From the NCBI GenBank assembly GCA_002422395.1, contig DIUY01000009.1, positions 306 through 64,305 of the forward strand: a stretch of 64,000 nt of DNA, written 5' to 3'. Of the stretch, positions 51,449-60,077 are shown piece by piece. The stretch's first letter is position 1; the number at the start of each line of letters is the position of its first letter. Under the pieces are notes generated by a model. It was not told the origin of the DNA and did no database searches. It saw only the letters and a program-made list of their open reading frames with translations. Made by a program: the position numbers and the translations under genes. The DNA is from Methylococcaceae bacterium UBA6146. GTDB taxonomy: Bacteria; Pseudomonadota; Gammaproteobacteria; Methylococcales; Methylomonadaceae.

Positions 51449-51536
51449 GCTAGGGGGGGGGACTCCTACGGTTTTGGGATAGTCTGATGGTTTTTGTTAC
51501 ACTAACGCCAATGATGGCAATTGCTTAAGAGCTGAT

Positions 51537-51716
51537 ATGAGCATTTCACAACCGACCTTAGCGGATATTTGGGAATTATTTCGGGAAACTGACCCGAAAA
51601 TGCAAGAAACTTCCCTGCAAATGAAGGAAACCGCTCTGCAAAAAGCGGCTGGAAAAGCTCAAGCGCCTACTGCCAGCCTACGCCAGCAAGCGCGTGATGG
51701 GCATGGTGTTGCCTGA
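51537..51716 (+). pseudogene. Truncated DUF3782-like protein
   Basis: ATG 51537 reads SISQPTLADIWELFRETDPK, then METS/KETA heptads and, from KAAGKAQAPTASLRQQA, an unrelated tail to TGA 51714-51716. The opening is typical of longer coiled-coil proteins with a C-terminal nuclease-like domain (DUF3782 type), which is missing. 59 residues remain. Probably a broken gene, after a deletion or frameshift at ~51640. Confidence 0.55.
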
Positions 51717-51781
51717 GTGCTGAAGGGCATCCACAGGCAAGCGAGCATTGTAGTTTTAGACTATTGTTATAGCGAATAATT

Positions 51782-52240
51782 ATGGCTTATTCATTACCTT
51801 ATGAAGTGTATGTGTTGCTTGAAGAGGCGTTCAATCGGGATCGGGCGAAGGCTGAGGTGTTCGCCCATGCCGTGGAAGAGGTGCTCCAGGCTATTGAGCA
51901 GCAGGCCGAAGAGCGTATCACCGCTAAAAAAGAAGCCACTAAAGCGGAAGTTTATAATGAACTGCGTAATGAGCTGGCGACTAAGGAGTTTGTTCGGGCG
52001 GAAGTTAATGAATTGCGGGCGGAGTTTAGGTCTGAAATAAGTGAATTACGCGCGGAGATTAGGTCAGAAATCAGCGAATTGCGCACTGAAATGAACGAAT
52101 TGCGCACTGAAATAAGTGAATTGCGCAGTGAGCTGAAACAAAATGCGCTGTTGTTGAAAGTGTTGATCGGTATTGCCGTGTTTGGTTTGACGCTGTTTAA
52201 TCCCGCGTTTGTTAAGTTATTGGAATTGTTGATGAAATGA
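51782..52240 (+). CDS. Long coiled-coil membrane-tail protein
   Basis: 152 residues: an N-terminal helical part (SLPYEVYVLLEEAFNRDRAK), then an extended coiled coil with repeated 7- and 11-residue units (SELRAEIRSEISELRTEMNE) and a C-terminal membrane helix (LLKVLIGIAVFGLTLFNPAF). It resembles the DUF1640 pair in layout but with a longer coil built from tandem copies of about 33 bases. Function unknown. Confidence 0.75.
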   Translation: MAYSLPYEVYVLLEEAFNRDRAKAEVFAHAVEEVLQAIEQQAEERITAKKEATKAEVYNELRNELATKEFVRAEVNELRAEFRSEISELRAEIRSEISELRTEMNELRTEISELRSELKQNALLLKVLIGIAVFGLTLFNPAFVKLLELLMK

Positions 52241-52246
52241 TTTTTT

Positions 52247-52339
52247 GGTAGTGGTAAATATTCAAATGTTTAAGTGGCAGCGGAGTCAAAAAACAGGTTT
52301 TTTTGATTCCAAAATATCATCACCCTTTTTACCACCACC
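52247..52339. repeat. 93-bp palindromic MITE-like repeat, copy B
   Basis: Same length and order as copy A at 30243-30335: GGTAGTGGTAA at the left, TAAGTGGCAGCGG, the inner AT-rich palindrome, CCAAAATATCAT, and CCTTTTTACCACCACC at the right. It lies directly after the coiled-coil gene. Confidence 0.75.
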
Positions 52340-52468
52340 TGATTTTTTTAAGGTCTTTACGGGGTGCGTAAACCATTCGGTCTTAGGCGGGTTGAGTGGT
52401 TTTTTTACGCCCATTTTTTAGCGGGCACGCGCAAATAATCCTAAGAAGGCATATTTCGCGTGGTAATC

Positions 52469-52497
52469 CTTGCTATTTTAATTGTTGTCCCCATAAT
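52469..52497 (+). promoter_or_regulatory. Possible sigma-32 (heat-shock) promoter of lon
   Basis: CTTGCTA (52469-52475), a 13-base spacer, and CCCCATAAT (52489-52497) resemble the sigma-32 boxes CTTGAAA and CCCCATnT. It lies about 35 bases before the lon start. lon is heat-shock controlled in relatives. Confidence 0.5.
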
Positions 52498-52530
52498 TGA
52501 TTTTTGCATAAATTGTTGAGGGTTTCTCTT

Positions 52531-54963
52531 ATGGAAACACACCAAATGACTGAATTACAACGGGCAACTGTACGGGTTCCTGTGCTGCCACTTAGGGATG
52601 TTGTGGTGTATCCGCACATGGTTATCCCTTTGTTTGTCGGTAGGGAGCGTTCTATTGATGCGTTAGATGCGGCGATGCGCGACAGCAAGCAGGTGTTGCT
52701 GGTGGCGCAAAAAGAAGCGGACGTTAACGACCCTGAATTTGCCGACCTTTATCAGGTGGGTACGCTGGCTAATATCCTTCAACTTTTGAAATTGCCCGAT
52801 GGCACGGTCAAGGTTTTGGTGGAAGGTTGCCTGCGGGCCAATATATTAAATTACATGGAAACGGAGTCTTTTTTTTCGGCGGTCGTCGAGCCGTTGGATG
52901 AAGTGCTGGGGCTTTCCGAGCAGGAGCTGGATGTTTTGCAACGTACTGTGATTGGCTCGTTTGAACAGTACGTTAAGCTGAACAATAAAATCCCGCCGGA
53001 GGTGCTGACGTCTTTGGCAGGCATTGATGACCCTAGCCGGTTGGCGGACACCATGGCGGCGCACATGAGTCTGAAGGTCAACGAAAAGCAGGAAATACTG
53101 GAAACGGCGGATGTTGAAAAACGTCTGGAAAATTTGATGACGCTGATGGAAGGCGAAGTTGATATTTTGGAAATGGAAAAGAAAATTCGCGTCCGTGTTA
53201 AGCAGCAGATGGAGAAGAATCAACGCGAATACTATCTTAACGAGCAAATGAAGGCGATCCAGAAAGAGTTGGGCGACATGGAAGATGTCCCTAATGAGAT
53301 TGAAGAGTTGGAAAAAAAGATTGTCGCCGCCGGTATGTCCAAAGAAGCCAAAACTAAGGCGGATGCGGAACTTAACAAGCTTAAGCAGATGTCGCCAATG
53401 TCTGCGGAGGCCACCGTGGTGCGCAATTATATCGACTGGATGGTGAGTGTGCCTTGGAAAAAAAGCACTAAAGTCCGCCATGATTTAAAAATTGCTGAGC
53501 AAGTTCTGGAAGCTGAGCATTATGGTTTGGATAAGGTTAAAGAGCGCATTTTGGAATATCTGGCCGTCCATCAGCGGGTGAAGCAGCTTAAGGGGCCTAT
53601 TTTGTGTTTAGTGGGGCCGCCGGGGGTGGGTAAAACTTCACTGGGCGAGTCTATCGCTAGGGCGACTAACCGAAAATATGTGCGTATGGCGCTGGGCGGA
53701 GTGCGTGATGAGGCGGAAATACGCGGCCATCGGCGCACTTATATAGGCTCTATGCCGGGCAAGATTTTGCAGAATCTTGCTAAGGTAAAAACCCGCAACC
53801 CGATGTTTTTGCTCGATGAGATAGACAAAATGGCACAGGATTTTCGCGGCGATCCGGCTTCGGCTTTGTTGGAGGTTCTCGACCCTGAGCAAAACCACGC
53901 GTTTGCCGATCATTATCTGGAAGTCGATTTTGACTTGTCCGATGTGATGTTTGTAGCCACCGCAAACACCATGAATATTCCGCCCGCGCTGCTGGACAGA
54001 ATGGAGGTGATACGCCTGGCGGGTTATACCGAGGATGAAAAAATCAATATCGCCATCCGTTATTTGTTGCCTAAGCAGATTAAAAACAACGGCCTTAAAG
54101 CCAATGAAATTGATATATCAGAAGCCGCTGTGCGTGACATGATCCGTTATTATTCACGCGAGGCGGGGGTGCGTAATCTGGAGCGGGATATTTCCAAAAT
54201 TTGCCGCAAGGTGGTCAAGGATCTGTTGCTTGCAGATAAGCCGTCCAAAGTTTTTATAACCCCTGAAAATCTGGGTGTCTATCTGGGCGTTAAACGGTTT
54301 AGTTACGGCGTTGCCGAAGAGCAAGACCAAATAGGGCAGGTGACGGGGCTGGCATGGACAGAAGTGGGCGGTGAACTGCTGACGATTGAGACAGCGGTTA
54401 TTCCCGGTAAAGGCAAGCATTCGGCAACCGGCAAGCTGGGCGATGTGATGAAGGAGTCTATCGAAGCGGCGATGACGGTGGTCAGGAGCCGTTCAGGGAT
54501 TTTGGGCATTGATAATGATTTGTTCCAAAAAAATGATATCCATATCCATGTCCCAGAAGGCGCCACACCTAAAGATGGGCCTAGCGCGGGTATCGGTATG
54601 TGTACGGCGATTATTTCGGCGTTAACGAAAATACCGGTGCGGGCGAATGTCGCTATGACCGGCGAAATTACCTTGCGCGGTGAGGTGTTGCCGATAGGCG
54701 GGTTAAAAGAGAAGTTGTTGGCGGCTCACCGTGGCGGCATCACCACTGTTTTGATCCCCGCTGAAAACGAGAAAGACCTAGTCGAGATACCCGAAAATAT
54801 TAAAGCTAATCTGACTATTAAGCCGGTGCATTGGATAGACGAAGTGCTTGAAGTTGCGTTGCAATATTTGCCTGTCCCTAGCGAAAAAATAACGCTCGAA
54901 GAGCAGGCTAAAAATGATGCGGATGCCGGGAAAAACATAAATAAGTGCGTTACTGCCCATTGA
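52531..54963 (+). CDS. lon: ATP-dependent Lon protease
   Basis: Lon degrades misfolded and regulatory proteins. 810 residues: N-terminal substrate domain (VPVLPLRDVVVYPHMVIPLF), coiled linker, AAA+ domain (GPPGVGKTSLGES; VRDEAEIRGHRRTYIGSMPG; FLLDEIDKMAQDF) and protease domain with catalytic serine in PKDGPSAGIG and lysine in GGLKEKLLAAHRGG. The start ATG 52531 has GAGGG about nine bases upstream; the TTG at 52504 is unlikely. The tail (NDADAGKNINKCVTAH) is slightly unusual. HU follows, as in many gammaproteobacteria. Confidence 0.98.
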   Translation: METHQMTELQRATVRVPVLPLRDVVVYPHMVIPLFVGRERSIDALDAAMRDSKQVLLVAQKEADVNDPEFADLYQVGTLANILQLLKLPDGTVKVLVEGCLRANILNYMETESFFSAVVEPLDEVLGLSEQELDVLQRTVIGSFEQYVKLNNKIPPEVLTSLAGIDDPSRLADTMAAHMSLKVNEKQEILETADVEKRLENLMTLMEGEVDILEMEKKIRVRVKQQMEKNQREYYLNEQMKAIQKELGDMEDVPNEIEELEKKIVAAGMSKEAKTKADAELNKLKQMSPMSAEATVVRNYIDWMVSVPWKKSTKVRHDLKIAEQVLEAEHYGLDKVKERILEYLAVHQRVKQLKGPILCLVGPPGVGKTSLGESIARATNRKYVRMALGGVRDEAEIRGHRRTYIGSMPGKILQNLAKVKTRNPMFLLDEIDKMAQDFRGDPASALLEVLDPEQNHAFADHYLEVDFDLSDVMFVATANTMNIPPALLDRMEVIRLAGYTEDEKINIAIRYLLPKQIKNNGLKANEIDISEAAVRDMIRYYSREAGVRNLERDISKICRKVVKDLLLADKPSKVFITPENLGVYLGVKRFSYGVAEEQDQIGQVTGLAWTEVGGELLTIETAVIPGKGKHSATGKLGDVMKESIEAAMTVVRSRSGILGIDNDLFQKNDIHIHVPEGATPKDGPSAGIGMCTAIISALTKIPVRANVAMTGEITLRGEVLPIGGLKEKLLAAHRGGITTVLIPAENEKDLVEIPENIKANLTIKPVHWIDEVLEVALQYLPVPSEKITLEEQAKNDADAGKNINKCVTAH

Positions 54964-55035
54964 TTAAATAAGTGTGGCGGTTTTGCCAAAAACCGCCCGA
55001 CGCCCCAAAAATCAAGACTTCTAGCGGCTTAAAGC

Positions 55036-55065
55036 TTGACACTGTGCGATAGCAGTTGATATAAA
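55036..55065 (+). promoter_or_regulatory. Sigma-70 promoter of the HU gene
   Basis: TTGACA (55036-55041), 18-base spacer, TATAAA (55060-55065). The overlapping inverted pair TGCGATAGCA (55045-55054) and TGCTATCGCA, about 30 bases downstream, may be an operator. Confidence 0.7.
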
Positions 55066-55163
55066 TACGGGTGTTTCTTGTGTTGCTATCGCATAGTGGA
55101 TAAGACTTAACACACGCATCTTGCACATACTACTCATAAAAAATGACTTCCTCAGGGGGAATA

Positions 55164-55436
55164 ATGAATAAATCGGAACTTATCGACGCTATAGCGGAGT
55201 CTGCTGAATTAACAAAAGCAGACGCAGGGCGTGCTTTGGATGGTTTTATCAATGCGGTGACAGCAGCTTTAAATAGGGGCGATTCAGTTGCTTTAGTGGG
55301 CTTTGGCACTTATGCGGTAAAAGAACGGGCTGAGCGCAAAGGCCGTAATCCACAGACCGGTGAAGAAATAACTATTAAAGCAGCAAAAATTCCTTCATTT
55401 AAAGCTGGTAAAAGTTTAAAAGATGCAGTAAACTAG
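55164..55436 (+). CDS. hupB: DNA-binding protein HU
   Basis: 90 residues, the standard length, from ATG 55164 (GGGGGA just upstream). MNKSELIDAIAESAELTKAD, VGFGTYAVKERAERKGRNP and QTGEEITIKAAKIPSFKAGK are typical of HU, including the proline-bearing DNA-intercalating arm. HU bends and compacts DNA. Position after lon matches hupB in other gammaproteobacteria. The longer frame from 55143 adds seven unlikely residues. Confidence 0.96.
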   Translation: MNKSELIDAIAESAELTKADAGRALDGFINAVTAALNRGDSVALVGFGTYAVKERAERKGRNPQTGEEITIKAAKIPSFKAGKSLKDAVN

Positions 55437-55448
55437 TCAGCATTAGTC

Positions 55449-55524
55449 GGGTGCTTAGCTCAGCTGGGAGAGCATCGCCCTTACAAGGCGAGGGTCGGGG
55501 GTTCGAACCCCTCAGCACCCACCA
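55449..55524 (+). tRNA. tRNA-Val (TAC)
   Basis: Complete cloverleaf: GGGTGCT acceptor, AGCTCAGCTGGGAGAGC D-arm, anticodon loop CTTACAA (TAC), GGGTTCGAACCC T-arm and encoded CCA. Confidence 0.97.
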
Positions 55525-55530
55525 GACTTT

Positions 55531-55607
55531 GGAGTGGTAGTTCAGTTGGTCAGAATACCGGCCTGTCACGCCGGTGGTCGCGGGTTCGAGCCCCGTCCAC
55601 TTCGCCA
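55531..55607 (+). tRNA. tRNA-Asp (GTC)
   Basis: Complete cloverleaf six bases after tRNA-Val: acceptor GGAGTGG/CCACTTC, anticodon loop CTGTCAC (GTC), T-arm CGGGTTCGAGCCCCG, discriminator G and CCA. Probably cotranscribed with tRNA-Val. Confidence 0.97.
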
Positions 55608-55618
55608 AACCAATAAAA

Positions 55619-55652
55619 AGCCCCGTACCTTAATGGTTCGGGGCTTTTTTTT
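55619..55652 (+). terminator. Terminator after the tRNA pair
   Basis: AGCCCCG (55619-55625), a 13-base loop, CGGGGCT (55639-55645), then a run of T. It separates the tRNAs from ppiD. Confidence 0.9.
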
Positions 55653-55685
55653 TGCTTCGTAAGTTGTTTCTTTAGGACAGAGTTT

Positions 55686-57563
55686 ATGCTGACAAGAATT
55701 AGAGAGAAATTTCAAGGTGCTTTTGCATGGGGCATCTTAATAGTAATCGGTGTGCCTTTTGCGTTATGGGGAATCAATAACTATGTGGATAATGCTAAGG
55801 AAACACCAGTGGCGTCCGTTGGCGATAAAGATTTTTATCAACGCGATGTGGCTAAGGCTTACGAGCAATATAGCCAGAATTTTCAGGGTTTGGGCATTGA
55901 TGAAAAGGTTCTGAAAGCACAGGCGTTGGATAAGCTGATTAAAGACGAAGTGTTGTTGCAATATGCTAACGCCCAAGGGTTGGCCGCAAGTGATGACAGT
56001 GTGCGCGAATTTATCAAGTCGTTGGAATATTTTCAGACCGATGGCAAGTTTGATGATAAAAAATATAAGTCTTTGCTGGCTGCACAGCGCATGTCAACGA
56101 CTGAATTTGTTGGCAGAATAAAAAATGCGCTGGTGATGCAGCAGTTCCAGGACAGTGTTGTCACCAGCAGTTTTGCGACACCACACGATGTGGAAAGCTT
56201 TTTTAAAATCCAAAACCAGCAACGTGATGTTGATTATGTGACGGTCACGCTTCAGCAAGCGCCTACGCAACCAACGGATGACGAAATAGCCGCTTATTAT
56301 CAGCAACACCAAAACGCCTACCAGGTGCCGCAACAAAGCGCTATCGAATATGTTGAATTGGCTTTTGCAGATATTGCCAAGCAGGTTGCCGTCACGGACG
56401 ACAAATTAAAGGCATTCTATGAGGAGCAAAAAGATCAGTTCACTACGCCAGAACGCAGAAAAATAAGCCATATCTTGTTTGCGGTTAATGACAAGGTGAC
56501 TGACGCAATGGCGTTGGAAAAAGCTAAAAAAACCAAATCAGAGTTGGCCAATAAACAGTTTGCCACGTTAGCCGCCGAAGTTTCTGATGACAAAACGTCG
56601 GCTAAAATAGGCGGTGATTTAGGCTTGTTTAATGTCGGCGTTATGGAAAAAAGCTTTGAAGAAGCCGCGATAGCACTGAAGCAGGGTGAAGTGTCTGAAC
56701 CTATCCGTTCAAAGTTTGGCTATCACTTAATTAAGGTCACCGAGTTAGTGCCGGTCGAAGTCAAGCCGTTTGCCAGCGTTAAGGATGAAGTGACTAAAGC
56801 CTATCAAAAGGCTCAGGCTGAAAATGCGTTTTATGAGGCGGGTGAAAAACTCACTGAAATGAGTTATGAAAATCCCGACAATCTGCAAACAGTCGCCGAT
56901 GCCTTAGGCCTCCAGATTAAAAAGTCCGCTCTATTTACTGAAGACAAGGGTGAGGGCATTGCAGCGGATGAAAAAATACGCAGTGCGGCATTTTCAGAAG
57001 AGGTGCTGCAAGGCAATAACAGCGCACCTGTAGAGCTGGGTACAGAGCGCTTAGTGGTGCTGCGGCAATTGGAACATAAAGCGGCGGCTACGCGTGAATT
57101 AAGCGAAGTGAAACCCGAAATTATTAAGGCTTTGTTGGACGATAAGGCCAAGATAATGACTGCCGAAAAAGCCAAACAAATAAAAATCCGTTTGCAAGCA
57201 GGCGAACCTCTTCAGACGGTAGCCGCCCAGGATAAGTTGGCCGTTAAGAAAATCAAGGGCTTAACACGGAATGATACTAGCTTGGCTGAGCCATTAAAGC
57301 AGGCTATTTTTAAAGCGGCCAAACCGGTTGCCGATAAGCCCAGTGTTTTTATAGCGCCGCTCCCGTCGGGCGAACAGGTTGTCGTGAGTTTGTCGAAAGT
57401 CACAGAAGGTGTGATGAGTGAAAACGATAAAAAACAGTTCGATCTCGCGCAGAAAAATATCGCCAACGCGTTCGGGCAAGATGAGTTTAATGCCGTACTG
57501 AACAGCTTGCAGGCGGATGCTGACATTTCTATCGAAAGCAAGCCGCAGCAAACAGCGGAATAA
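55686..57563 (+). CDS. ppiD: Periplasmic membrane-anchored chaperone/foldase (PpiD/SurA-like)
   Basis: 625 residues: a short cytoplasmic N-terminus, one membrane helix (GAFAWGILIVIGVPFALWGI), a SurA-N-like chaperone region (~35-190), and a parvulin-type domain (~255-355: RRKISHILFAVNDKVTDAMA; GGDLGLFNVGVMEKSFEEAA; EPIRSKFGYHLIKVTELVPV). PpiD aids folding of proteins leaving the Sec translocon. The lon-hup-ppiD gene order matches E. coli with two tRNAs inserted. No SD of note. Confidence 0.93.
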   Translation: MLTRIREKFQGAFAWGILIVIGVPFALWGINNYVDNAKETPVASVGDKDFYQRDVAKAYEQYSQNFQGLGIDEKVLKAQALDKLIKDEVLLQYANAQGLAASDDSVREFIKSLEYFQTDGKFDDKKYKSLLAAQRMSTTEFVGRIKNALVMQQFQDSVVTSSFATPHDVESFFKIQNQQRDVDYVTVTLQQAPTQPTDDEIAAYYQQHQNAYQVPQQSAIEYVELAFADIAKQVAVTDDKLKAFYEEQKDQFTTPERRKISHILFAVNDKVTDAMALEKAKKTKSELANKQFATLAAEVSDDKTSAKIGGDLGLFNVGVMEKSFEEAAIALKQGEVSEPIRSKFGYHLIKVTELVPVEVKPFASVKDEVTKAYQKAQAENAFYEAGEKLTEMSYENPDNLQTVADALGLQIKKSALFTEDKGEGIAADEKIRSAAFSEEVLQGNNSAPVELGTERLVVLRQLEHKAAATRELSEVKPEIIKALLDDKAKIMTAEKAKQIKIRLQAGEPLQTVAAQDKLAVKKIKGLTRNDTSLAEPLKQAIFKAAKPVADKPSVFIAPLPSGEQVVVSLSKVTEGVMSENDKKQFDLAQKNIANAFGQDEFNAVLNSLQADADISIESKPQQTAE

Positions 57564-57577
57564 ATTGGCGGGCATCA

Positions 57578-58300
57578 ATGGATAAGTTGTTAAATAAAAG
57601 CGTTGTCACCAATTTAATTTCTGTGCTGATAATTGTTACCGGTTACGTTTGCCCGGTACAGCAGACATTAATTAAATCCATCGGTTTTTTTGCTTTGTCA
57701 GGTGCGGTCACTAACTGGCTGGCGATTTATATGTTGTTTGAGAAAGTGCCTTTTTTATATGGTTCAGGAGTGATACCAGACCGCTTTGAAGAGTTCAAAT
57801 TGTCCATTAAGCAACTGATGATGCAGCAGTTTTTTACTGAAAAGAACATCGAGCAGTTTATTGAAAACGAAGAGCAACAAGGCGGCAAGGTATTGAACCT
57901 TGAGCCATTATTGAACGCTGTCAATTACGATAAAATTTATGAAGGTTTGGTGTCTTCAATCATGGGCTCTTCGTTTGGCGGCATGTTGATGATGATGGGC
58001 GGTGAAGAAGCGTTGACGCCATTAAAAGAGCCGTTTATTGAAAAAATGCGTGTTACGCTTGCTGAGATGGTCGAATCTGACCGCTTTAAAACGGCGCTTA
58101 AACAAGGTTTAGATGCCCATAAAATCGGCGTTGATATTGTCGATAAAATTGAAGCGGTGATTGATAAGCGGCTGGGCGAGCTAACCCCGCAACTGGTAAA
58201 AGAAATGGTGCAAGCCATTATCCGTGAGCATTTAGGCTGGTTGGTGGTTTGGGGCGGTGTTTTTGGTGGCCTGCTGGGCGGACTGTTTGCGTTTGCCTAA
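57578..58300 (+). CDS. DUF445-family membrane protein
   Basis: 240 residues: an N-terminal membrane pair (VVTNLISVLIIVTGYVCPVQ; IGFFALSGAVTNWLAIYMLF), a long soluble helical middle (FLYGSGVIPDRFEEFKLSIK) and a C-terminal membrane helix (WLVVWGGVFGGLLGGLFAFA). The GAVTNWLAIxMLFEKVPFLYGSGxIP block is the DUF445 signature. Function unknown. It starts 14 bp after ppiD and its TAA overlaps the ATG of the next gene (TAATG), so the three form one operon. Confidence 0.85.
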   Translation: MDKLLNKSVVTNLISVLIIVTGYVCPVQQTLIKSIGFFALSGAVTNWLAIYMLFEKVPFLYGSGVIPDRFEEFKLSIKQLMMQQFFTEKNIEQFIENEEQQGGKVLNLEPLLNAVNYDKIYEGLVSSIMGSSFGGMLMMMGGEEALTPLKEPFIEKMRVTLAEMVESDRFKTALKQGLDAHKIGVDIVDKIEAVIDKRLGELTPQLVKEMVQAIIREHLGWLVVWGGVFGGLLGGLFAFA

Positions 58301-59076
58301 TGGATGCTGTCGATCTGGCATTTGAGGAATATGGCGATCCGGCGCATGCCCCCTTAATCATTTTGCATGGCTTTTTCGCTTCGTCACGTAATTGGCGGCA
58401 AGTGGCAGAAAAATTGGCGGTTAACCACCATGTTTATGTGTTGGATATGCGCAACCACGGCGCATCTTTGCATCATCCGGTTATGGATTATCCGGCGATG
58501 GCTGCTGATTTGTTACAGTTTGTCAACCGGCATAACTTGGCGGCGGTCAATTTGCTCGGACATAGCATGGGCGGCAAGGCCGCGATGTGGTTTGCGCTGA
58601 ATTATCCTGACGGTGTCGATAAGCTGGTGATTGCGGACATTGCGCCAGTCAGTTATCGGCACAACTTTGACAGCCTGATTCTAGCTCTAAAAGCCGTGCC
58701 GCTTGCGGAAATAACTAACCGGAAGCAGGCAGAAGTCCTGCTTGCAGAGGCGATACCGGAATTGGGCTACCGGCAATTTTTGCTACAAAACCTTATCCTT
58801 AAAGACGGTGCGTATTGTTGGCGTGTTGATTTGGATATTTTCCAGCAGACTGCACACCATATTGTTGCCTTCCCTGAGACTCAGGGGATAACGCCATTTT
58901 CCGGCAAGGCTTTGTTTCTTACCGGCAGTGATTCCAACTATGTGCCGCTTGATAGCATCAGTGCATTATTCCCACAAGCCATAGTGAGCGTTATCGCCGA
59001 TGCAGGGCACTGGCTTCATGTGCAACAGCCCGCCGCCTTTATCGGGCAGGTCGGGCTTTTTTTGCAGGCAGGCTAA
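58300..59076 (+). CDS. Alpha/beta-fold hydrolase (YbfF-like esterase)
   Basis: 258 residues from ATG 58300, which overlaps the preceding stop (TAATG). LIILHGFFASSRNWRQVAEK gives the oxyanion HG, VNLLGHSMGGKAAMW the nucleophile elbow with serine, and DAGHWLHVQQP the catalytic histidine. These match small cytoplasmic acyl esterases of the YbfF group. Substrate unknown. The longer frame beginning at 58249 would overlap the DUF445 gene without need. Confidence 0.88.
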   Translation: MDAVDLAFEEYGDPAHAPLIILHGFFASSRNWRQVAEKLAVNHHVYVLDMRNHGASLHHPVMDYPAMAADLLQFVNRHNLAAVNLLGHSMGGKAAMWFALNYPDGVDKLVIADIAPVSYRHNFDSLILALKAVPLAEITNRKQAEVLLAEAIPELGYRQFLLQNLILKDGAYCWRVDLDIFQQTAHHIVAFPETQGITPFSGKALFLTGSDSNYVPLDSISALFPQAIVSVIADAGHWLHVQQPAAFIGQVGLFLQAG

Positions 59077-59083
59077 GACGGCT

Positions 59084-59998
59084 TTAATCTTCCCATTCCA
59101 GTTCTGCAAATGCGGCAGTCACATTTTTTCGATGGAACTGATCGAACAATTGCCATTGGTCTTTAGCGGAGTAGCCCACCGTTTCAAGCGCCTCTTCCAG
59201 ATAGCGGCCTTCTTTTATCATGGCACGTATCTCGGTTTGCAACAGGTTTAAATAGTTTTGTTCGGGCCTCATACTTTGGAGCCAATCGGTCACTACCGGG
59301 CCGTGACCTGGAATAACGGTCTTGTAAGACTGTTGCGCCAAGTTTTCCAGTACAGCTAACCAGCCTTTCAGGCTGCCATCTATGACCGGCAAATGCTCCA
59401 TAAACAGCAAATCAGCCAGCCACAGCGTATCGGTTTGGGCGTCATAAACAGACAAATCATTGTCGGTATGGGCCGGCTGATAGGCGGTCAGTTTAAGGGT
59501 GCGACCGCCTAAATCAATGTCTAGGGTGTCCTTAACCTCGACATCGGGCGGGATAATGTCGCTTGCTGTCAATTGGATGCCCAGCAGCGCGGGCGCTTTA
59601 TCCAGATAATACAAGCCGCGTGCCGACATGGCCCGGGCCAGTTTTTCATGGCCGATAAATTTCACGCCGCTGGCTTTAAATGCCGAATTGCCATAAATGT
59701 GGTCGGGATGGACGTGTGTGTTGATGACATAACAGATGGGTTTGTCGGTGGTATGTGCGATGGCGTTTTTTAACGCTTGGCCTTGCGCTGGGTTGCCGCC
59801 CGTATCAATCACCGCAACACAGCGTTCACCGACAATAAAACCAATATTGGCAATCGCGCCATGATTATGCGTATTGGGCCATTCATGGGCGCCAAAATGC
59901 ACATAAATTCCTGGCGCCACTTCGGTGATTGACAATACGGGGGCGGCGGCAATTATCTGGCTGGCGAATAATAGGTATAAAATAAATAAAGATTGCAT
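59084..59998 (-). CDS. Quinoprotein relay system zinc metallohydrolase (MBL fold)
   Basis: 304 residues with a signal peptide (LYLLFASQIIAAAP). THVHPDHIYGN is the H-x-H-x-D-H zinc motif, AYQPAHTDNDLSVYD carries the next histidine and aspartate, and KTVIPGHGPVV the last. NTHNHGAIANIGFIVGERCV near the start is typical of the family predicted to act with PQQ-dependent (quinoprotein) dehydrogenases. Periplasmic; the reaction is unknown. Convergent with the hydrolase gene and divergent from the ABC permease. Confidence 0.83.
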   Translation of the reverse strand: MQSLFILYLLFASQIIAAAPVLSITEVAPGIYVHFGAHEWPNTHNHGAIANIGFIVGERCVAVIDTGGNPAQGQALKNAIAHTTDKPICYVINTHVHPDHIYGNSAFKASGVKFIGHEKLARAMSARGLYYLDKAPALLGIQLTASDIIPPDVEVKDTLDIDLGGRTLKLTAYQPAHTDNDLSVYDAQTDTLWLADLLFMEHLPVIDGSLKGWLAVLENLAQQSYKTVIPGHGPVVTDWLQSMRPEQNYLNLLQTEIRAMIKEGRYLEEALETVGYSAKDQWQLFDQFHRKNVTAAFAELEWED

Positions 59999-60077
59999 GA
60001 TTAATTTTTCCTGACGCTAAAATTTTTGTAAAAAACAATACCACAAAATCATTTATTCCCACACAGAGACAATAGCC

